A DNA stretch of 64,000 nt from Alphaproteobacteria bacterium (GCA_016124675.1 WGNG01000002.1:219167-283166); one strand, 5' to 3'. Shown: positions 1 to 9,212, numbered from the stretch's first letter. Notes: generated from the letters alone by a model not told the origin. Numbers and translations are program-made.

Positions 1-1
1 G

Positions 2-148
2 CCAGATGACGCGTTGTGCTCGTTGCGGGTCGTGGATATGGTGCGCCCGCAATCCGATCTGGGAGTGATGCTTGCGGCCCTGGCCGGGGTGGAGGCGGTG
101 CTGCGCGGCATGTGGGGACGACGCTGCGGCCCGGATCAGGATGTGTGA
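2..148 (+). CDS. C-terminal end of an unidentified protein (truncated by window edge)
   Basis: An open frame enters from the left edge and closes at a TGA ending at 148, leaving 48 codons. The tail is rich in Val, Leu, Ala and Arg and carries no motif I recognise. It ends 40 bases before the start of a GT2 glycosyltransferase on the same strand, so it may be the previous gene of the same surface-sugar operon. Function cannot be assigned from this fragment. That the frame is coding is inferred from its GC-rich third positions and the normal spacing to the next gene. Confidence 0.45.
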   Translation, partial: PDDALCSLRVVDMVRPQSDLGVMLAALAGVEAVLRGMWGRRCGPDQDV

Positions 149-188
149 AATTGCCCGGTCGGGCCGTTTCCGGGGGGAGATCGGAACC

Positions 189-1073
189 ATGGACGCATCC
201 ATCGTCATTCGCACCTATAACGAGGGCAAATGGCTGGGAGACGCGCTGGAGGCGGTGGCGGCGCAGGACGCTGCACCCTTCAGTTATGAAGTCGTGATCG
301 TCGATTCCGGCTCCACCGACGACACGCTGAAAATCGCTGAAGCCCATGGCTGCCGCATCACCCATATCAGGAAATCCGACTTCACCTTCGGACGCTCGCT
401 CAATGTCGGGTGCGAGGCGGCTCAGGGCCGGTTTCTGGTGTTCATCTCGGGCCATTGCATTCCGGTGGGAACCCGCTGGCTCCATGATCTGGTGAAGCCG
501 CTGGATGATGGCGTTTGCGCCTATGTCTACGGACGCCAGCAAGGCAAGCCCGGCCTGACGAAGTTTTCCGAAGAACAGCTCTTCCGCAAGTATTTCCCCG
601 ACCGTTCGGCCCTCCCGCAGGATGATTTCTTCTGCAACAACGCCAACGCCGCCATCCTGAAATCGGTCTGGGAGGCGCGCCGTTTCGATGAGGCGGTCAC
701 CGGGCTCGAAGACATGGTGCTCGCCAAGCAGCTGGTCGCAGACGGGCTGAAGATCGGCTATGTTGCCGAAGCCTCCGTCATCCACATCCACGAAGAGAGC
801 TGGTCCAAGGTCAAGACGCGCTATGAGCGCGAGGCTGTGGCTCTGCAGGACATCATGCCCGAAGTGCATGTGCGCCTCGGCGATTTCCTGCGCTACACCA
901 TGGCCGGCGTCTTCCACGATCTGGGCGAGGCGCTCACCCAGCGCGTATTCTGGAAGGAGGCGGGCGGCATCATCCTGTTCCGCTTCAACCAGTACTGGGG
1001 CAGCTATCAGGGCAATAACAATCACCGCAAGCTGTCGCAGGATCGCAAGGACCGGTATTTCTACCCGCGCTGA
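189..1073 (+). CDS. GT2 family glycosyltransferase
   Basis: A 294-residue GT-A fold glycosyltransferase that would move a sugar from a nucleotide donor to a growing surface glycan on the cytoplasmic face. The N-terminus shows the GT2 signature: SIVIRTYNEGKWL near residue 4, then EVVIVDSGSTDDT near residue 34. The usual acidic metal motif is weak: the expected position reads VFISGHCIP rather than a clear DxD. I chose the ATG at 189 because it follows a GGGGGAG ribosome site and puts the GT2 motif at the very N-terminus; the frame stays open upstream to 72. It heads a run of sugar-acid genes. Acceptor and donor are unknown. Confidence 0.85.
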   Translation: MDASIVIRTYNEGKWLGDALEAVAAQDAAPFSYEVVIVDSGSTDDTLKIAEAHGCRITHIRKSDFTFGRSLNVGCEAAQGRFLVFISGHCIPVGTRWLHDLVKPLDDGVCAYVYGRQQGKPGLTKFSEEQLFRKYFPDRSALPQDDFFCNNANAAILKSVWEARRFDEAVTGLEDMVLAKQLVADGLKIGYVAEASVIHIHEESWSKVKTRYEREAVALQDIMPEVHVRLGDFLRYTMAGVFHDLGEALTQRVFWKEAGGIILFRFNQYWGSYQGNNNHRKLSQDRKDRYFYPR

Positions 1074-1111
1074 GCCACGGCGCGGCCATCACTCAATCAG
1101 GAGCCTTCCCC

Positions 1112-1816
1112 ATGCCGGACCGTTTCAAGCTGGTCGCCCTTCTGCCCATGAAGGCGCACTCGGCGCGCGTCACATCGAAGAATTTCCGCGAGTTCGCGGG
1201 CAAGCCGCTGTTCCGCTGGATTCTCGACACCCTCCTGAGCATGGAAGAGATCGACCGGGTGGTGATCAATACCGATGCGCGCGAAATCCTGTCGGACAAG
1301 GGCCTCAATGACGGGGATGCGGGTGGCCGGGTGATGATCCGCGACCGCAAGCCGGAGATTTGCGGCGATTTCGTCTCGATGAACCTGGTGCTGGGCGATG
1401 ACGTCGCCAATGTGGACGCTGATACCTATCTGATGACCCACACCACCAACCCCTTGCTGTCAGCGGCGGCGATGCGCGGCGCACTGGCCAAGTATCATGC
1501 GGCGAAAGCGGCGGGCGAGGCCGACAGCCTGTTTGCGGTCAATCGCATCCAGACGCGCTTCTACCGCGAGGACATGAGCCCGGTGAATCACGACCCGGAC
1601 AATTTGATCCGGACCCAGGACCTGGAGCCCTGGTATGAGGAAAACTCCAATCTCTATCTGTTCAACCGCGAGAGCTTCGCGGCGACGAACGCGCGCATTG
1701 GCAAGCGCCCGGCCATGTATGTGACCCCTGCGCTGGAATCCATCGATATCGACGACGCCGACCAGTGGGCTCAGGCCGAAGCGGTCGCGCTGTACAACGC
1801 CCGCAAAGGGAGCTGA
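1112..1816 (+). CDS. CMP-sugar (acylneuraminate-like) cytidylyltransferase family protein
   Basis: A 234-residue protein of the NeuA/KdsB-like cytidylyltransferase family, which activates acidic sugars as CMP-derivatives. The N-terminus ALLPMKAHSARVTSKNFREF is a variant of the family's nucleotide-binding loop (usually IPAR.GSK..K.KN), followed by GKPLFRWILDT. The segment TYLMTHTTNPLL matches the region where family members place the substrate-binding Q/H..T.P. The length is normal for the family. It sits between a GT2 gene and a dehydrogenase (4-base gap), so the product probably feeds a glycosyltransferase. The exact sugar is unknown, because the classical NeuA loop is altered. A separate true kdsB lies at 21368, so this one is unlikely to serve KDO. 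Confidence 0.8.
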   Translation: MPDRFKLVALLPMKAHSARVTSKNFREFAGKPLFRWILDTLLSMEEIDRVVINTDAREILSDKGLNDGDAGGRVMIRDRKPEICGDFVSMNLVLGDDVANVDADTYLMTHTTNPLLSAAAMRGALAKYHAAKAAGEADSLFAVNRIQTRFYREDMSPVNHDPDNLIRTQDLEPWYEENSNLYLFNRESFAATNARIGKRPAMYVTPALESIDIDDADQWAQAEAVALYNARKGS

Positions 1817-1820
1817 CACC

Positions 1821-2765
1821 ATGCGCGTTCTGGTCACCTGCCCGCCCATGCTGGGCATGATTGACGAATTCCGTCCCCTGTTTGCGGACAACGGCGTGGA
1901 GCTGGAGGCTCCCAAAGTCGTCCAGACCCTGTCGGAGGACGAGCTGATCGCGCTGCTGCCCGGCTTTGACGGCTGGATCATCGGTGATGACCCGGCCAGC
2001 GCCCGCGTGCTGGAGGCCGGTGCGGCGGGCCGGCTCAAAGCCATCGTGAAATGGGGCGTGGGCGTCGACAATGTGGACTTCGCCGCCGCCAAGCGGCTGA
2101 ACCTGCCGGCGGTCAATACCCCGGGCGTGTTCGGACGCGAGGTGGCTGACCTTGCGGTCAACTATGTCAACGGGCTGGCGCGCGAAAGCTATTACATCGA
2201 CCGGGAAATCCGGCTGAACAAGACCTGGCCCAAGCCGCGCGGCATTTCGCTGGCCGGACGCACGGCAGGGGTGATCGGGTTTGGCGATATCGGGCGCAAT
2301 ACGGGCCTGCGCCTGCTCGCCGCCGAGATGCGCGTGATCGCCTATGATCCCACCTTCCGCCCGCTGGAAGGGCATCAGGTGGAGAACAAGCCCTGGCCCG
2401 AAGGCGTGGAGGCGTGCGACTTCCTGGTCTTCACCGCCCCGCTCAACGCCCACACCCGCCACATGTTCAACGAAGATGTGCTGGCGCGGGTGAAGCCGGG
2501 CGTGCGCATCGTCAATGTCGGGCGCGGGCCGGTGATCAAGGAGACCGCGCTGCTGGCCGGTCTGGAATCGGGGCGCATCCACTCGGCCGCGCTCGACGTG
2601 TTCGAGATCGAGCCCCTGGCGCCGGACAATGTGCTGCGCACCTATGACCGCTGCATATTCGGCTCCCACAACGCCTCGAACACCGAGGACGCGGTGCGCC
2701 GGGTCAGCCTGCAGGCCATTGGCCACATGTTCGATTTCCTGGGCGTCAAGCGGGCGGACGCCTGA
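1821..2765 (+). CDS. NAD-dependent 2-hydroxyacid dehydrogenase (phosphoglycerate dehydrogenase-like)
   Basis: A 314-residue D-2-hydroxyacid dehydrogenase. The Rossmann motif is GVIGFGDIGRNTG. The catalytic triad of the family is present in order: Arg in NVGRGPV, Glu in FEIEPLAP, and His in the GSHNAS segment. It lacks the ACT domain of the biosynthetic SerA found at 24054, so it probably acts on a sugar-derived hydroxy acid or keto acid rather than in serine synthesis; this is inferred from context. Its stop overlaps the next start (TGATG), which indicates translational coupling with the SDR gene. Confidence 0.85.
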   Translation: MRVLVTCPPMLGMIDEFRPLFADNGVELEAPKVVQTLSEDELIALLPGFDGWIIGDDPASARVLEAGAAGRLKAIVKWGVGVDNVDFAAAKRLNLPAVNTPGVFGREVADLAVNYVNGLARESYYIDREIRLNKTWPKPRGISLAGRTAGVIGFGDIGRNTGLRLLAAEMRVIAYDPTFRPLEGHQVENKPWPEGVEACDFLVFTAPLNAHTRHMFNEDVLARVKPGVRIVNVGRGPVIKETALLAGLESGRIHSAALDVFEIEPLAPDNVLRTYDRCIFGSHNASNTEDAVRRVSLQAIGHMFDFLGVKRADA

Positions 2766-3502
2766 TGCGCGCCGCGCTCGTCACCGGCATCGCTGGCGGG
2801 ATCGGATCGGCGCTGGGCGCCGCGTTCAGGGCGGCGGGCTACCGCGTGATCGGGACCGGGCGCATGCGCGCGGACGGCGATATCTGCGACGCGTTCGTGG
2901 AGGCTGACCTTAATCAGCTCGCCGAGGATGTCGCAGCGCTGGACGTGTTCGCGCGGGCGGTGAGGGCGGCGCTGGACGGCGCTGAGCTCGGCGTGCTTGT
3001 CAACAATGCCGCCGCCCAGATCCTCGCGCCGGTGGAAGGCCTCTCCATGGATGCCTGGCGGCGCACCATGAATGTCAATCTCACCGCCCCCTTCCGTCTG
3101 GTGCAGACCTTTCTGCCTGAACTCGAAGCGGCCCGCGGCTGCGTGATCAATATCGGCAGCGTGCATGCCCAGGCGACAAAGCCTGAATTTGCCGCCTACG
3201 CCACGTCCAAGGCGGCGCTGCATGGCCTGACCCGGGCGCTGGCGGTGGATCTGGGCGCGCGCGTGCGTGTCAACTGCCTGGCGCCCGCTGCGATCGCGAC
3301 GCCCATGCTGATGGCCGGGTTCGAGGGCCGCGAGGCAGCGTTTCAGGACCTCGAAGCCTGTCATCCGCTCAACCGGATTGGCGCGCCGGAGGAGGCCGCC
3401 GCTGCTGCGGTCTTTCTGGCCTCGCCCGGCGCGTCCTTTGCGACCGGGACGATTTTCTATCTCGACGGGGGCGTGCTCTCGCGCCTGCATGATCCGGTAT
3501 GA
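2765..3502 (+). CDS. SDR family oxidoreductase
   Basis: A 245-residue classical short-chain dehydrogenase. Visible motifs are TGIAGGIGSALG (cofactor loop), NNAAAQI (structural NNAG variant), a catalytic Ser in INIGSVHAQ, and YATSK (the YxxxK pair). It likely oxidises or reduces a sugar hydroxyl or ketone. It is coupled on both sides: the start overlaps the stop of the hydroxyacid dehydrogenase and its own stop overlaps the next ATG. Together with the lactonase-like gene it looks like a small sugar-acid oxidation module. The substrate is not evident from the sequence. Confidence 0.87.
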   Translation: MRAALVTGIAGGIGSALGAAFRAAGYRVIGTGRMRADGDICDAFVEADLNQLAEDVAALDVFARAVRAALDGAELGVLVNNAAAQILAPVEGLSMDAWRRTMNVNLTAPFRLVQTFLPELEAARGCVINIGSVHAQATKPEFAAYATSKAALHGLTRALAVDLGARVRVNCLAPAAIATPMLMAGFEGREAAFQDLEACHPLNRIGAPEEAAAAAVFLASPGASFATGTIFYLDGGVLSRLHDPV

Positions 3503-4344
3503 GCGGCCCATTGATGATCGGCGAGCCCGAATGCGTCTGGGACGCGCGCGCCATCCTCGGCGAAGGCCCGGTGTGGGACGGACGCGCGGTCTGGTGGACC
3601 GACATCAAGGCGCCGGCCCTGCATCGCTTTGAACCGGTCACAGGCCGCCAGACCAGCTGGGCTGCGCCCGAAGCCGTGGGCTCCTTCCTGATCGAGCCGG
3701 ACGGCCGCCTGCTGGCGGCCATGAAGTCGGGCTTCGCGCGTCTGCGTGTGGCGCCGGACGGCGGCGCGATCGAGGTGGAGCCGATCTGCCAGCCCGAGGC
3801 GGACACGCCTGGCAACCGCTTCAATGACGGCAAGCGCGCCCCGGACGGCAGTTTCTGGGCGGGGACGATGGACGACGCCGAGAGCCGGGCGTCCGGCGCC
3901 TGGTGGCGGCTCGATCCGGCTGGAACCGCGCGTTGCCTTGAAACGGGCTACCGCGTCACCAATGGACCGGCTTTCGACGCGGCGCGCGGGCGGGTCTATC
4001 TCACCGACTCAGCCCGGCAGACGGTGTACGTGGCCGACCTCGCCGATGGCGGCGCGGGGTTTTCCGGCAAGCGGGTCTTCGCGCAATTCGGCGAGGGTGA
4101 CGGCTATCCTGACGGCATGGAGACAGACGCGGACGGCTGTCTGTGGATCGCCTTCTGGGATGGCTGGCGGATTGATCAATACAGCGCTGATGGCGCGCTC
4201 CTGGCGCGGATCCCGATGCCAGTCGCGCGTCCGACCAGCCTCGCCTTTGCGCAGGACGCGATCTATGCCACCTCGGCCTCCATTGGCCTTGAGGGTCAGA
4301 CGCTGGCCGGCGGGCTGTTCAGAATCCCGCTTCAGGCCGGCTAG
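3499..4344 (+). CDS. SMP-30/gluconolactonase/LRE family protein
   Basis: A 281-residue six-bladed beta-propeller of the SMP-30 family, metal-dependent enzymes that usually hydrolyse sugar lactones. The expected metal ligands are visible: Glu in ILGEGPVWD, Asn/Asp in NRFNDGKRAPDG, and Asp in GYPDGMETDADGCLW. The start overlaps the SDR stop (ATGA). A dehydrogenase followed by a lactonase is the standard way to turn an aldose into an aldonic acid, which fits the hydroxyacid dehydrogenase upstream. Its TAG stop interlocks with the stop of the convergent gene at 4341 through a CTAG, so no terminator fits between them. Confidence 0.88.
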   Translation: MSGPLMIGEPECVWDARAILGEGPVWDGRAVWWTDIKAPALHRFEPVTGRQTSWAAPEAVGSFLIEPDGRLLAAMKSGFARLRVAPDGGAIEVEPICQPEADTPGNRFNDGKRAPDGSFWAGTMDDAESRASGAWWRLDPAGTARCLETGYRVTNGPAFDAARGRVYLTDSARQTVYVADLADGGAGFSGKRVFAQFGEGDGYPDGMETDADGCLWIAFWDGWRIDQYSADGALLARIPMPVARPTSLAFAQDAIYATSASIGLEGQTLAGGLFRIPLQAG

Positions 4345-6470
4345 TCCTTTTCCAGGCGTTCAGCCTCGTACTCTTCCAGCCGCGCCCGGATGTCTTCCAT
4401 TTGGGAATCGAGCTCAATATAGCGCAGCTCACGCGACGCCTCGCGCCCGTGAAGCTCGGCGAGCTGGCGGTGAGCTTCAAACAGGAGCCTGCGCGACTTG
4501 ATCGCCACCGCAGCGGTAAAGGCGAACGCGGCCAGGAACAGCGCCAGCGGCCAGAGCCAGGGACGCAAGGGTTCGGCAGGCGGGCTCGCCAGCGCGGCGG
4601 CGCCGAGCGCGGCCAGCACGGCCAGCAGCGCGGCGAAGCGGCGATTGCGCCAAAGGGACAGGGCGGGCTGGCGCAGGGTTGCGGGCAGGCGGTTGATGAG
4701 GGGTTCAATCCCGGCCGGCCGGGCGGGCTGATCACCCGGCGGCGGCGGCGCTGCAGCGCGGGCCTTGATGATGACCTGGGCGTCCGGATCGAACAGCGTC
4801 TTGAATTCGACCTTGTCGAACACGTCCAGCGCGCCGTCGACCGTGGCGTCGAACACCTTGATCCCCCGCGCTTCCAGCGCCTGGCGGGCGATGCGGTAAT
4901 GCTCGATCATCATATCCGTGCGCGGAGCATGCCATTTGCGGCCCTTGCCGAAATAGGCAGGGTCGAAATGATTGGGGTCGTCATCGCGCGTGGAGACCAG
5001 CGCCATGGCCTCGCCGTCCTCTACCTCGACGCTTGCGGGCACGGTGTAGCGCGTGTCGCAGCCGATGAGATAAATCTCAGAAAAGCCCATATAGGCAGCG
5101 ATTTGCAGCATGGTGATCGCAACCGTGCGCGGCTGGATCAGGTGCGCGTTCATATCGGCTGAGAACATCGAGCCGGGCAGGTCGTCGAGCGTCCCGTAGG
5201 CTTCGCGGAAATAGAAGCGGTTGCGCCCGGTGGGAATGATCACGCGAGTCGGATAGCGCCGCCGTTCGCCGACATGCTCCTCGATTTCGGTGGGGAAAAA
5301 GGCGGTGATGGACGGATTTCGGCCCAGCATGTCCCGAATGTCCGCCGCGCGATCCGGCAGCACGCGCGAATCCACGCAGGTGTAATAGGTCGGCCGCCAG
5401 TTGATCCGGTCAAACAGCAGGAAGGCGGAATTGCACGCAAAGACCGTCTCGCCCTCCAGAAGCTCAAGGTCGGTGTTGTTCAATGACGGTCCGTTGCCCA
5501 TGATGAAACAGCGCTGGCCGGCATGGACGCCGGCGAAACGCTCCATGAGGCTGGGCGCGCGCGCGCGCTCGAGCGCATCCGCAAAAGGCCGGGTATCGAC
5601 CGGCGCAGTGCGCGAGGTGCGCCCCCTGGGGCCCAGGCTGGCCGGGCGGATGATGGGAGGGTCGCAGGGCGCAAGCTCGCTATTGCGCGCCAGCCGCGTC
5701 TCGTCGTCCATCGTGACGGGCGCATCGGGCAGGAGCAGGCTGAAGGCGTTGCGGAATTCGGGCTCCACCGCTGCGAGTTCGCGGGCAATGATCGCGCGCG
5801 CCTCACTCTCATACCGCGTCTTGAAGACGATGGAGCGCTGACCCGGGCGTACGCGGAAACAGCCCAGATGCCGGTCGACGGTGTGAAGCTCCGCATGACG
5901 GAAGAAGCGGCACCACAGTTCGAAATCATTGGCGAGCCGATAGTCCGTATCCAGCCGGCCGCCGGCGCGATCCCACAGGCTGCGCCGCCAGAACGTTGAT
6001 TCCTGCTGGATCCACTGATTGTCGCCCGCCAGAAAGCGCAGGCGCGACCAGGGCCGGGTCTGGCCCATCCATTCGATCACGCCCTCGGAATTCATACTGG
6101 ATGGCCGCCCCGTGATCCACTCGATATCGGGGCGCGCCTCGAACACGCGTGCGACAAAGGACAGCGTGCCTGGCAGGATGACGTCGTCGGAATTGATCCA
6201 GCCCATCAACTCCCCGGTTGAGGCGGCGAAGCCCTTGTTGAGGGCGTCCGCGTGGCCGTCATCCGGTTCGCTGATGATCGTGGCGAGCCGGTCGCGATAT
6301 TCCTCGATCAGGAGCCGCGAGCCGTCCGTGCTCGCCCCGTCTGCGATGATGTATTCCAGCTCCGGATAATTCTGCTCCAGCACGGATTCCAGGCACGGTC
6401 GCAGATAGGCCCGCCCGTTCCAGTTCGGGGTCACGATGGAAAAGCGCGGGCGCGTTGCGGCAGGCGACAT
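4341..6470 (-). CDS. Two-domain glycosyltransferase: GT2 plus GT42/DUF115-like domain with membrane hairpin and coiled coil
   Basis: A 709-residue protein. Residues 9-215 form a GT2 domain (FSIVTPNWNGRAYL; metal motif NSDD at 93-96). Residues about 315-560 form a second domain opening with CFIMGNGPSLNNTDL and containing FACNSAF and MGFSEIYLIGCD. This order resembles Campylobacter Cst sialyltransferases (GT42) and DUF115 flagellin glycosyltransferases, both known to use CMP-nonulosonates. A Pro/Ala linker (573-590), two membrane segments (about 611-628 and 638-657) and a charged coiled-coil tail follow. The C-terminal two thirds is paralogous to the N-terminal half of the protein at 54252-58628. 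The start overlaps the stop of the upstream GT gene (TGATG). Donor and acceptor are inferred, not shown. Confidence 0.8.
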   Translation of the reverse strand: MSPAATRPRFSIVTPNWNGRAYLRPCLESVLEQNYPELEYIIADGASTDGSRLLIEEYRDRLATIISEPDDGHADALNKGFAASTGELMGWINSDDVILPGTLSFVARVFEARPDIEWITGRPSSMNSEGVIEWMGQTRPWSRLRFLAGDNQWIQQESTFWRRSLWDRAGGRLDTDYRLANDFELWCRFFRHAELHTVDRHLGCFRVRPGQRSIVFKTRYESEARAIIARELAAVEPEFRNAFSLLLPDAPVTMDDETRLARNSELAPCDPPIIRPASLGPRGRTSRTAPVDTRPFADALERARAPSLMERFAGVHAGQRCFIMGNGPSLNNTDLELLEGETVFACNSAFLLFDRINWRPTYYTCVDSRVLPDRAADIRDMLGRNPSITAFFPTEIEEHVGERRRYPTRVIIPTGRNRFYFREAYGTLDDLPGSMFSADMNAHLIQPRTVAITMLQIAAYMGFSEIYLIGCDTRYTVPASVEVEDGEAMALVSTRDDDPNHFDPAYFGKGRKWHAPRTDMMIEHYRIARQALEARGIKVFDATVDGALDVFDKVEFKTLFDPDAQVIIKARAAAPPPPGDQPARPAGIEPLINRLPATLRQPALSLWRNRRFAALLAVLAALGAAALASPPAEPLRPWLWPLALFLAAFAFTAAVAIKSRRLLFEAHRQLAELHGREASRELRYIELDSQMEDIRARLEEYEAERLEKD

Positions 6471-7231
6471 CAGCGGCTCCTGAGCGGGTGCAGGGCGACA
6501 GACAGGGTGGATTTCAAAGCGTTCCAGGGTCCGGCGTGGCGATGCACGAGGCGGGCGACTTCGCGCAGGCGGCGCGGGGAGATGTCAGCCGTCTTGGTGC
6601 CGGCGCCCATGTAGACGCAAGACAGCGGCTGGTCGATGCGCCGGAACCGGACCCCGGCGGCATAGAGCCGGACCCAGAGCTCCCAGTCCATCGTGTAGAC
6701 CAGGGACGGGTCAATGCCCCCGACGGCCTCCACGCAGGCGCGGCGCACGAAGCAGGACGGCTGGGAGATGAGATTGGACCGGTAGAGGAGCGGACCCGCC
6801 TCGGCGGCATGGTCGTGTGATCCGACAATACGTCCGGTCTCGTCAATGAAATGGGATCCGCCATGCACCACCCCCGCGTCGGGATCGGCGTCGAAAGCCT
6901 GCGCAACCGTGGTCAGCGCGCCGGGCGCCAGCAGGTCGTCTGCATTCAGCCAGCCCAGAACCGGCGCGCCCATGTGCGCCCAGCCTTCGGCGATGGCGGC
7001 GGACTGACCGGCATCGGGACCCGTGCGCCGGTAGGTGAAATCAAGACCGCTGGCGTCCGCGGCGGCGGCGACGCGCGGATCGCCCGACGCGTCCAGAAAG
7101 GCGATTTCAACGCCCGCGTCCTGGCATGCCAGGCTGTCCAGCGCAGCGGGCAAAAGCGGATGCCAGGCCCCCACCGGCATGGCGATGGCGAAGCGCGCTG
7201 CGATGTCGGTCATATCCGTCCCGGTCGTCAT
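6470..7231 (-). CDS. GT2 family glycosyltransferase
   Basis: A 253-residue glycosyltransferase with metal motif NADD in GWLNADDLLAPGAL and the acceptor-side segment YTMDWELWVRLYAAG. It aligns by eye with the GT2 half of the downstream 709-residue protein (same order: GW.N.DD, then ..W.L..R), so the two are probably paralogues. An N-terminal GT2 loop is less canonical (FAIAMPVGAWHPLL). The ATG at 7231 was taken because an AAGG lies just upstream; an in-frame ATG at 7213 is also possible. Its stop overlaps the start of the 709-residue gene, indicating coupled translation. Confidence 0.8.
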   Translation of the reverse strand: MTTGTDMTDIAARFAIAMPVGAWHPLLPAALDSLACQDAGVEIAFLDASGDPRVAAAADASGLDFTYRRTGPDAGQSAAIAEGWAHMGAPVLGWLNADDLLAPGALTTVAQAFDADPDAGVVHGGSHFIDETGRIVGSHDHAAEAGPLLYRSNLISQPSCFVRRACVEAVGGIDPSLVYTMDWELWVRLYAAGVRFRRIDQPLSCVYMGAGTKTADISPRRLREVARLVHRHAGPWNALKSTLSVALHPLRSR

Positions 7232-7385
7232 GACCGCCTTCTAGGCGCGGGCGGGCTGCGGTGCAATGTCGTGCGGCCCGTTGTCATGAATTGAAATCAT
7301 TTGTCGATACGGCGTGTCTGGCGCTCTGCATGCAGGGCTGACTATAACCGGTCCGGGTCCGGACGCTTCGACAGGAGTTTTTCAC

Positions 7386-9212
7386 ATGTGCGGCATTGTC
7401 GGTGTGTCGGGGCGGGCGGACGCCGCCGACGTCCTGCTGGAAGGCCTGCGCCGGCTGGAATATCGCGGCTATGACTCGGCGGGCATTTGCGTGGCGGCCC
7501 ACCAGGGCGCCCTGGTGACCGAACGCGCGGCGGGCAAGGTCGCCGCGTTGGCGGGCAAGCTGGCGGCGCGCGGCGGGCTTCCGGGCCGCTGCGGCATCGC
7601 CCATACGCGCTGGGCGACCCATGGCGCGGCGGAAGAACGCAATGCCCACCCGCACCGCGCCGGACGCGTGGCGCTGGTCCATAACGGCATTATCGAGAAT
7701 CACGGCCCGCTCAAGGCCGAGCTGGCGGCGCGTGGCCGGGTGTTTGCGTCCGACACCGATTCAGAGGTCGTCGCCCATCTGTTCGACCAGGCGCTGGACG
7801 CGCATGACGATCCTCACGACGCCTGGCGCGCGGTGGTCGCCCGGCTGCAGGGCGCCTTCGCGCTGGCGGCGGTGAGCGAGACCGCGCCGGGCCTGGTGTT
7901 CGGTGCGCGCAAGGCCGCGCCCTTGCTGGCCGCGCTCGGCGCGGGGGCTGGCTATATCGCCTCGGACGCCATGGCGCTGCCGGAGGATGCGGCCACGCTC
8001 ATCTATCTCGACGACGGCGATACGGTGGCGGTCAGCGCGGGCGCGGCGGATGTGCGCGACGCGCAAGGCCGGCCCGCCCAGCGCAAGCAGGCTGCCGGCC
8101 CCGGCGCCTTCGGGCGCGTCGACAAGGGGCCGTTCCGTCACTTCATGGAAAAGGAAATCCACGAACAGCCCGAGGTGGTGGGCCGCACCATCGCGGCCTA
8201 TGTCAACCTCGCCGACGGCGCGGTGAACCTTCCGGCCAGGGTGAACTTCGCCGGCATGAACCGGCTGCTGATCGTGGCGTGCGGCACGGCGGCCTATGCC
8301 GGCATGGTGGCGCGCTACTGGTTTGAGAGCCTGGCCGGGCTTCCCACCGAGGTCGATATCGCCTCGGAGTTCCGCTATCGCGACCCGGCGTTCTCGCCCG
8401 GTGATGCGGCCCTGTTCATTTCCCAGTCGGGCGAGACCGCCGACACGCTCGAAGCGCTGCGCCTGTGCAAGGCGGCGGGGCTTGTGACCATTGCGCTGAC
8501 CAATACCGCCCATTCCACCATGGCGCGTGAGGCTGATATCGTCCTGCCGACGCTGGCCGGGCCGGAGATCGGGGTGGCGTCCACCAAAGCCTTCACCTGC
8601 CAGCTGGCGGCGCTGGCGGCGCTGTCGGTCGCTGCGGGCGCCCAGCGCGGGCGCCTGGATGGCAAGGCAGTGCAGGGCGCCATCGCCGATCTCTCCGCCG
8701 CGCCGCGCCTGATGGGCGAGGCGTTGAGCCTGCGCCAGGGGGTGGACGCGCTGGCGCTGGACCTGGCGCGCAGTGCGATCGTCCTGTTTCTGGGGCGCAA
8801 CACGCTGTTCCCGCTGGCGCTGGAAGGCGCGCTGAAGCTTAAGGAAATCAGCTATATCCATGCCGAAGGCTATGCCGCCGGCGAGCTCAAGCATGGCCCT
8901 ATCGCGCTCATTGAAGAAGGCGTGGCGGTGATTGTCCTGGCGCCCATGGACGCGCTGTTCGACAAGACCCGCTCCTCCATGGAGCAGGTGCGCGCGCGCG
9001 GCGCACGGGTGATTGCGGTGACCGACCCGGACGGCGCGTCGGCGCTGGACAGCCAGAATGCCCTCACCCTGGTGACGCCTGCTGCGGGCCGGCTGGCGGC
9101 GCCCATCGTCATGGCGGTGGCGGTGCAGCTGATCGCGTACCTCACGGCGGTCCACAAGGGCACGGACGTGGACCAGCCGCGCAATCTCGCCAAGTCGGTG
9201 ACTGTCGAATAA
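7386..9212 (+). CDS. glmS: Glutamine-fructose-6-phosphate aminotransferase (isomerizing)
   Basis: A 608-residue enzyme that makes glucosamine-6-phosphate from fructose-6-phosphate and glutamine, the entry to peptidoglycan, LPS and amino-sugar glycans. The start at 7386 is set by the conserved MCGIVG, where Cys2 is the glutaminase nucleophile, and by an AGGAG site seven bases upstream; the frame is open further left. The class II amidotransferase domain includes YRGYDSAG and HTRWATHG. Two SIS domains follow, with CGTAAYAG, SQSGETADT and ELKHGPIALI, and the C-terminal NLAKSVTVE is typical. The gene stands divergent from the GT operon. No glmS ribozyme is visible upstream. Confidence 0.97.
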   Translation: MCGIVGVSGRADAADVLLEGLRRLEYRGYDSAGICVAAHQGALVTERAAGKVAALAGKLAARGGLPGRCGIAHTRWATHGAAEERNAHPHRAGRVALVHNGIIENHGPLKAELAARGRVFASDTDSEVVAHLFDQALDAHDDPHDAWRAVVARLQGAFALAAVSETAPGLVFGARKAAPLLAALGAGAGYIASDAMALPEDAATLIYLDDGDTVAVSAGAADVRDAQGRPAQRKQAAGPGAFGRVDKGPFRHFMEKEIHEQPEVVGRTIAAYVNLADGAVNLPARVNFAGMNRLLIVACGTAAYAGMVARYWFESLAGLPTEVDIASEFRYRDPAFSPGDAALFISQSGETADTLEALRLCKAAGLVTIALTNTAHSTMAREADIVLPTLAGPEIGVASTKAFTCQLAALAALSVAAGAQRGRLDGKAVQGAIADLSAAPRLMGEALSLRQGVDALALDLARSAIVLFLGRNTLFPLALEGALKLKEISYIHAEGYAAGELKHGPIALIEEGVAVIVLAPMDALFDKTRSSMEQVRARGARVIAVTDPDGASALDSQNALTLVTPAAGRLAAPIVMAVAVQLIAYLTAVHKGTDVDQPRNLAKSVTVE

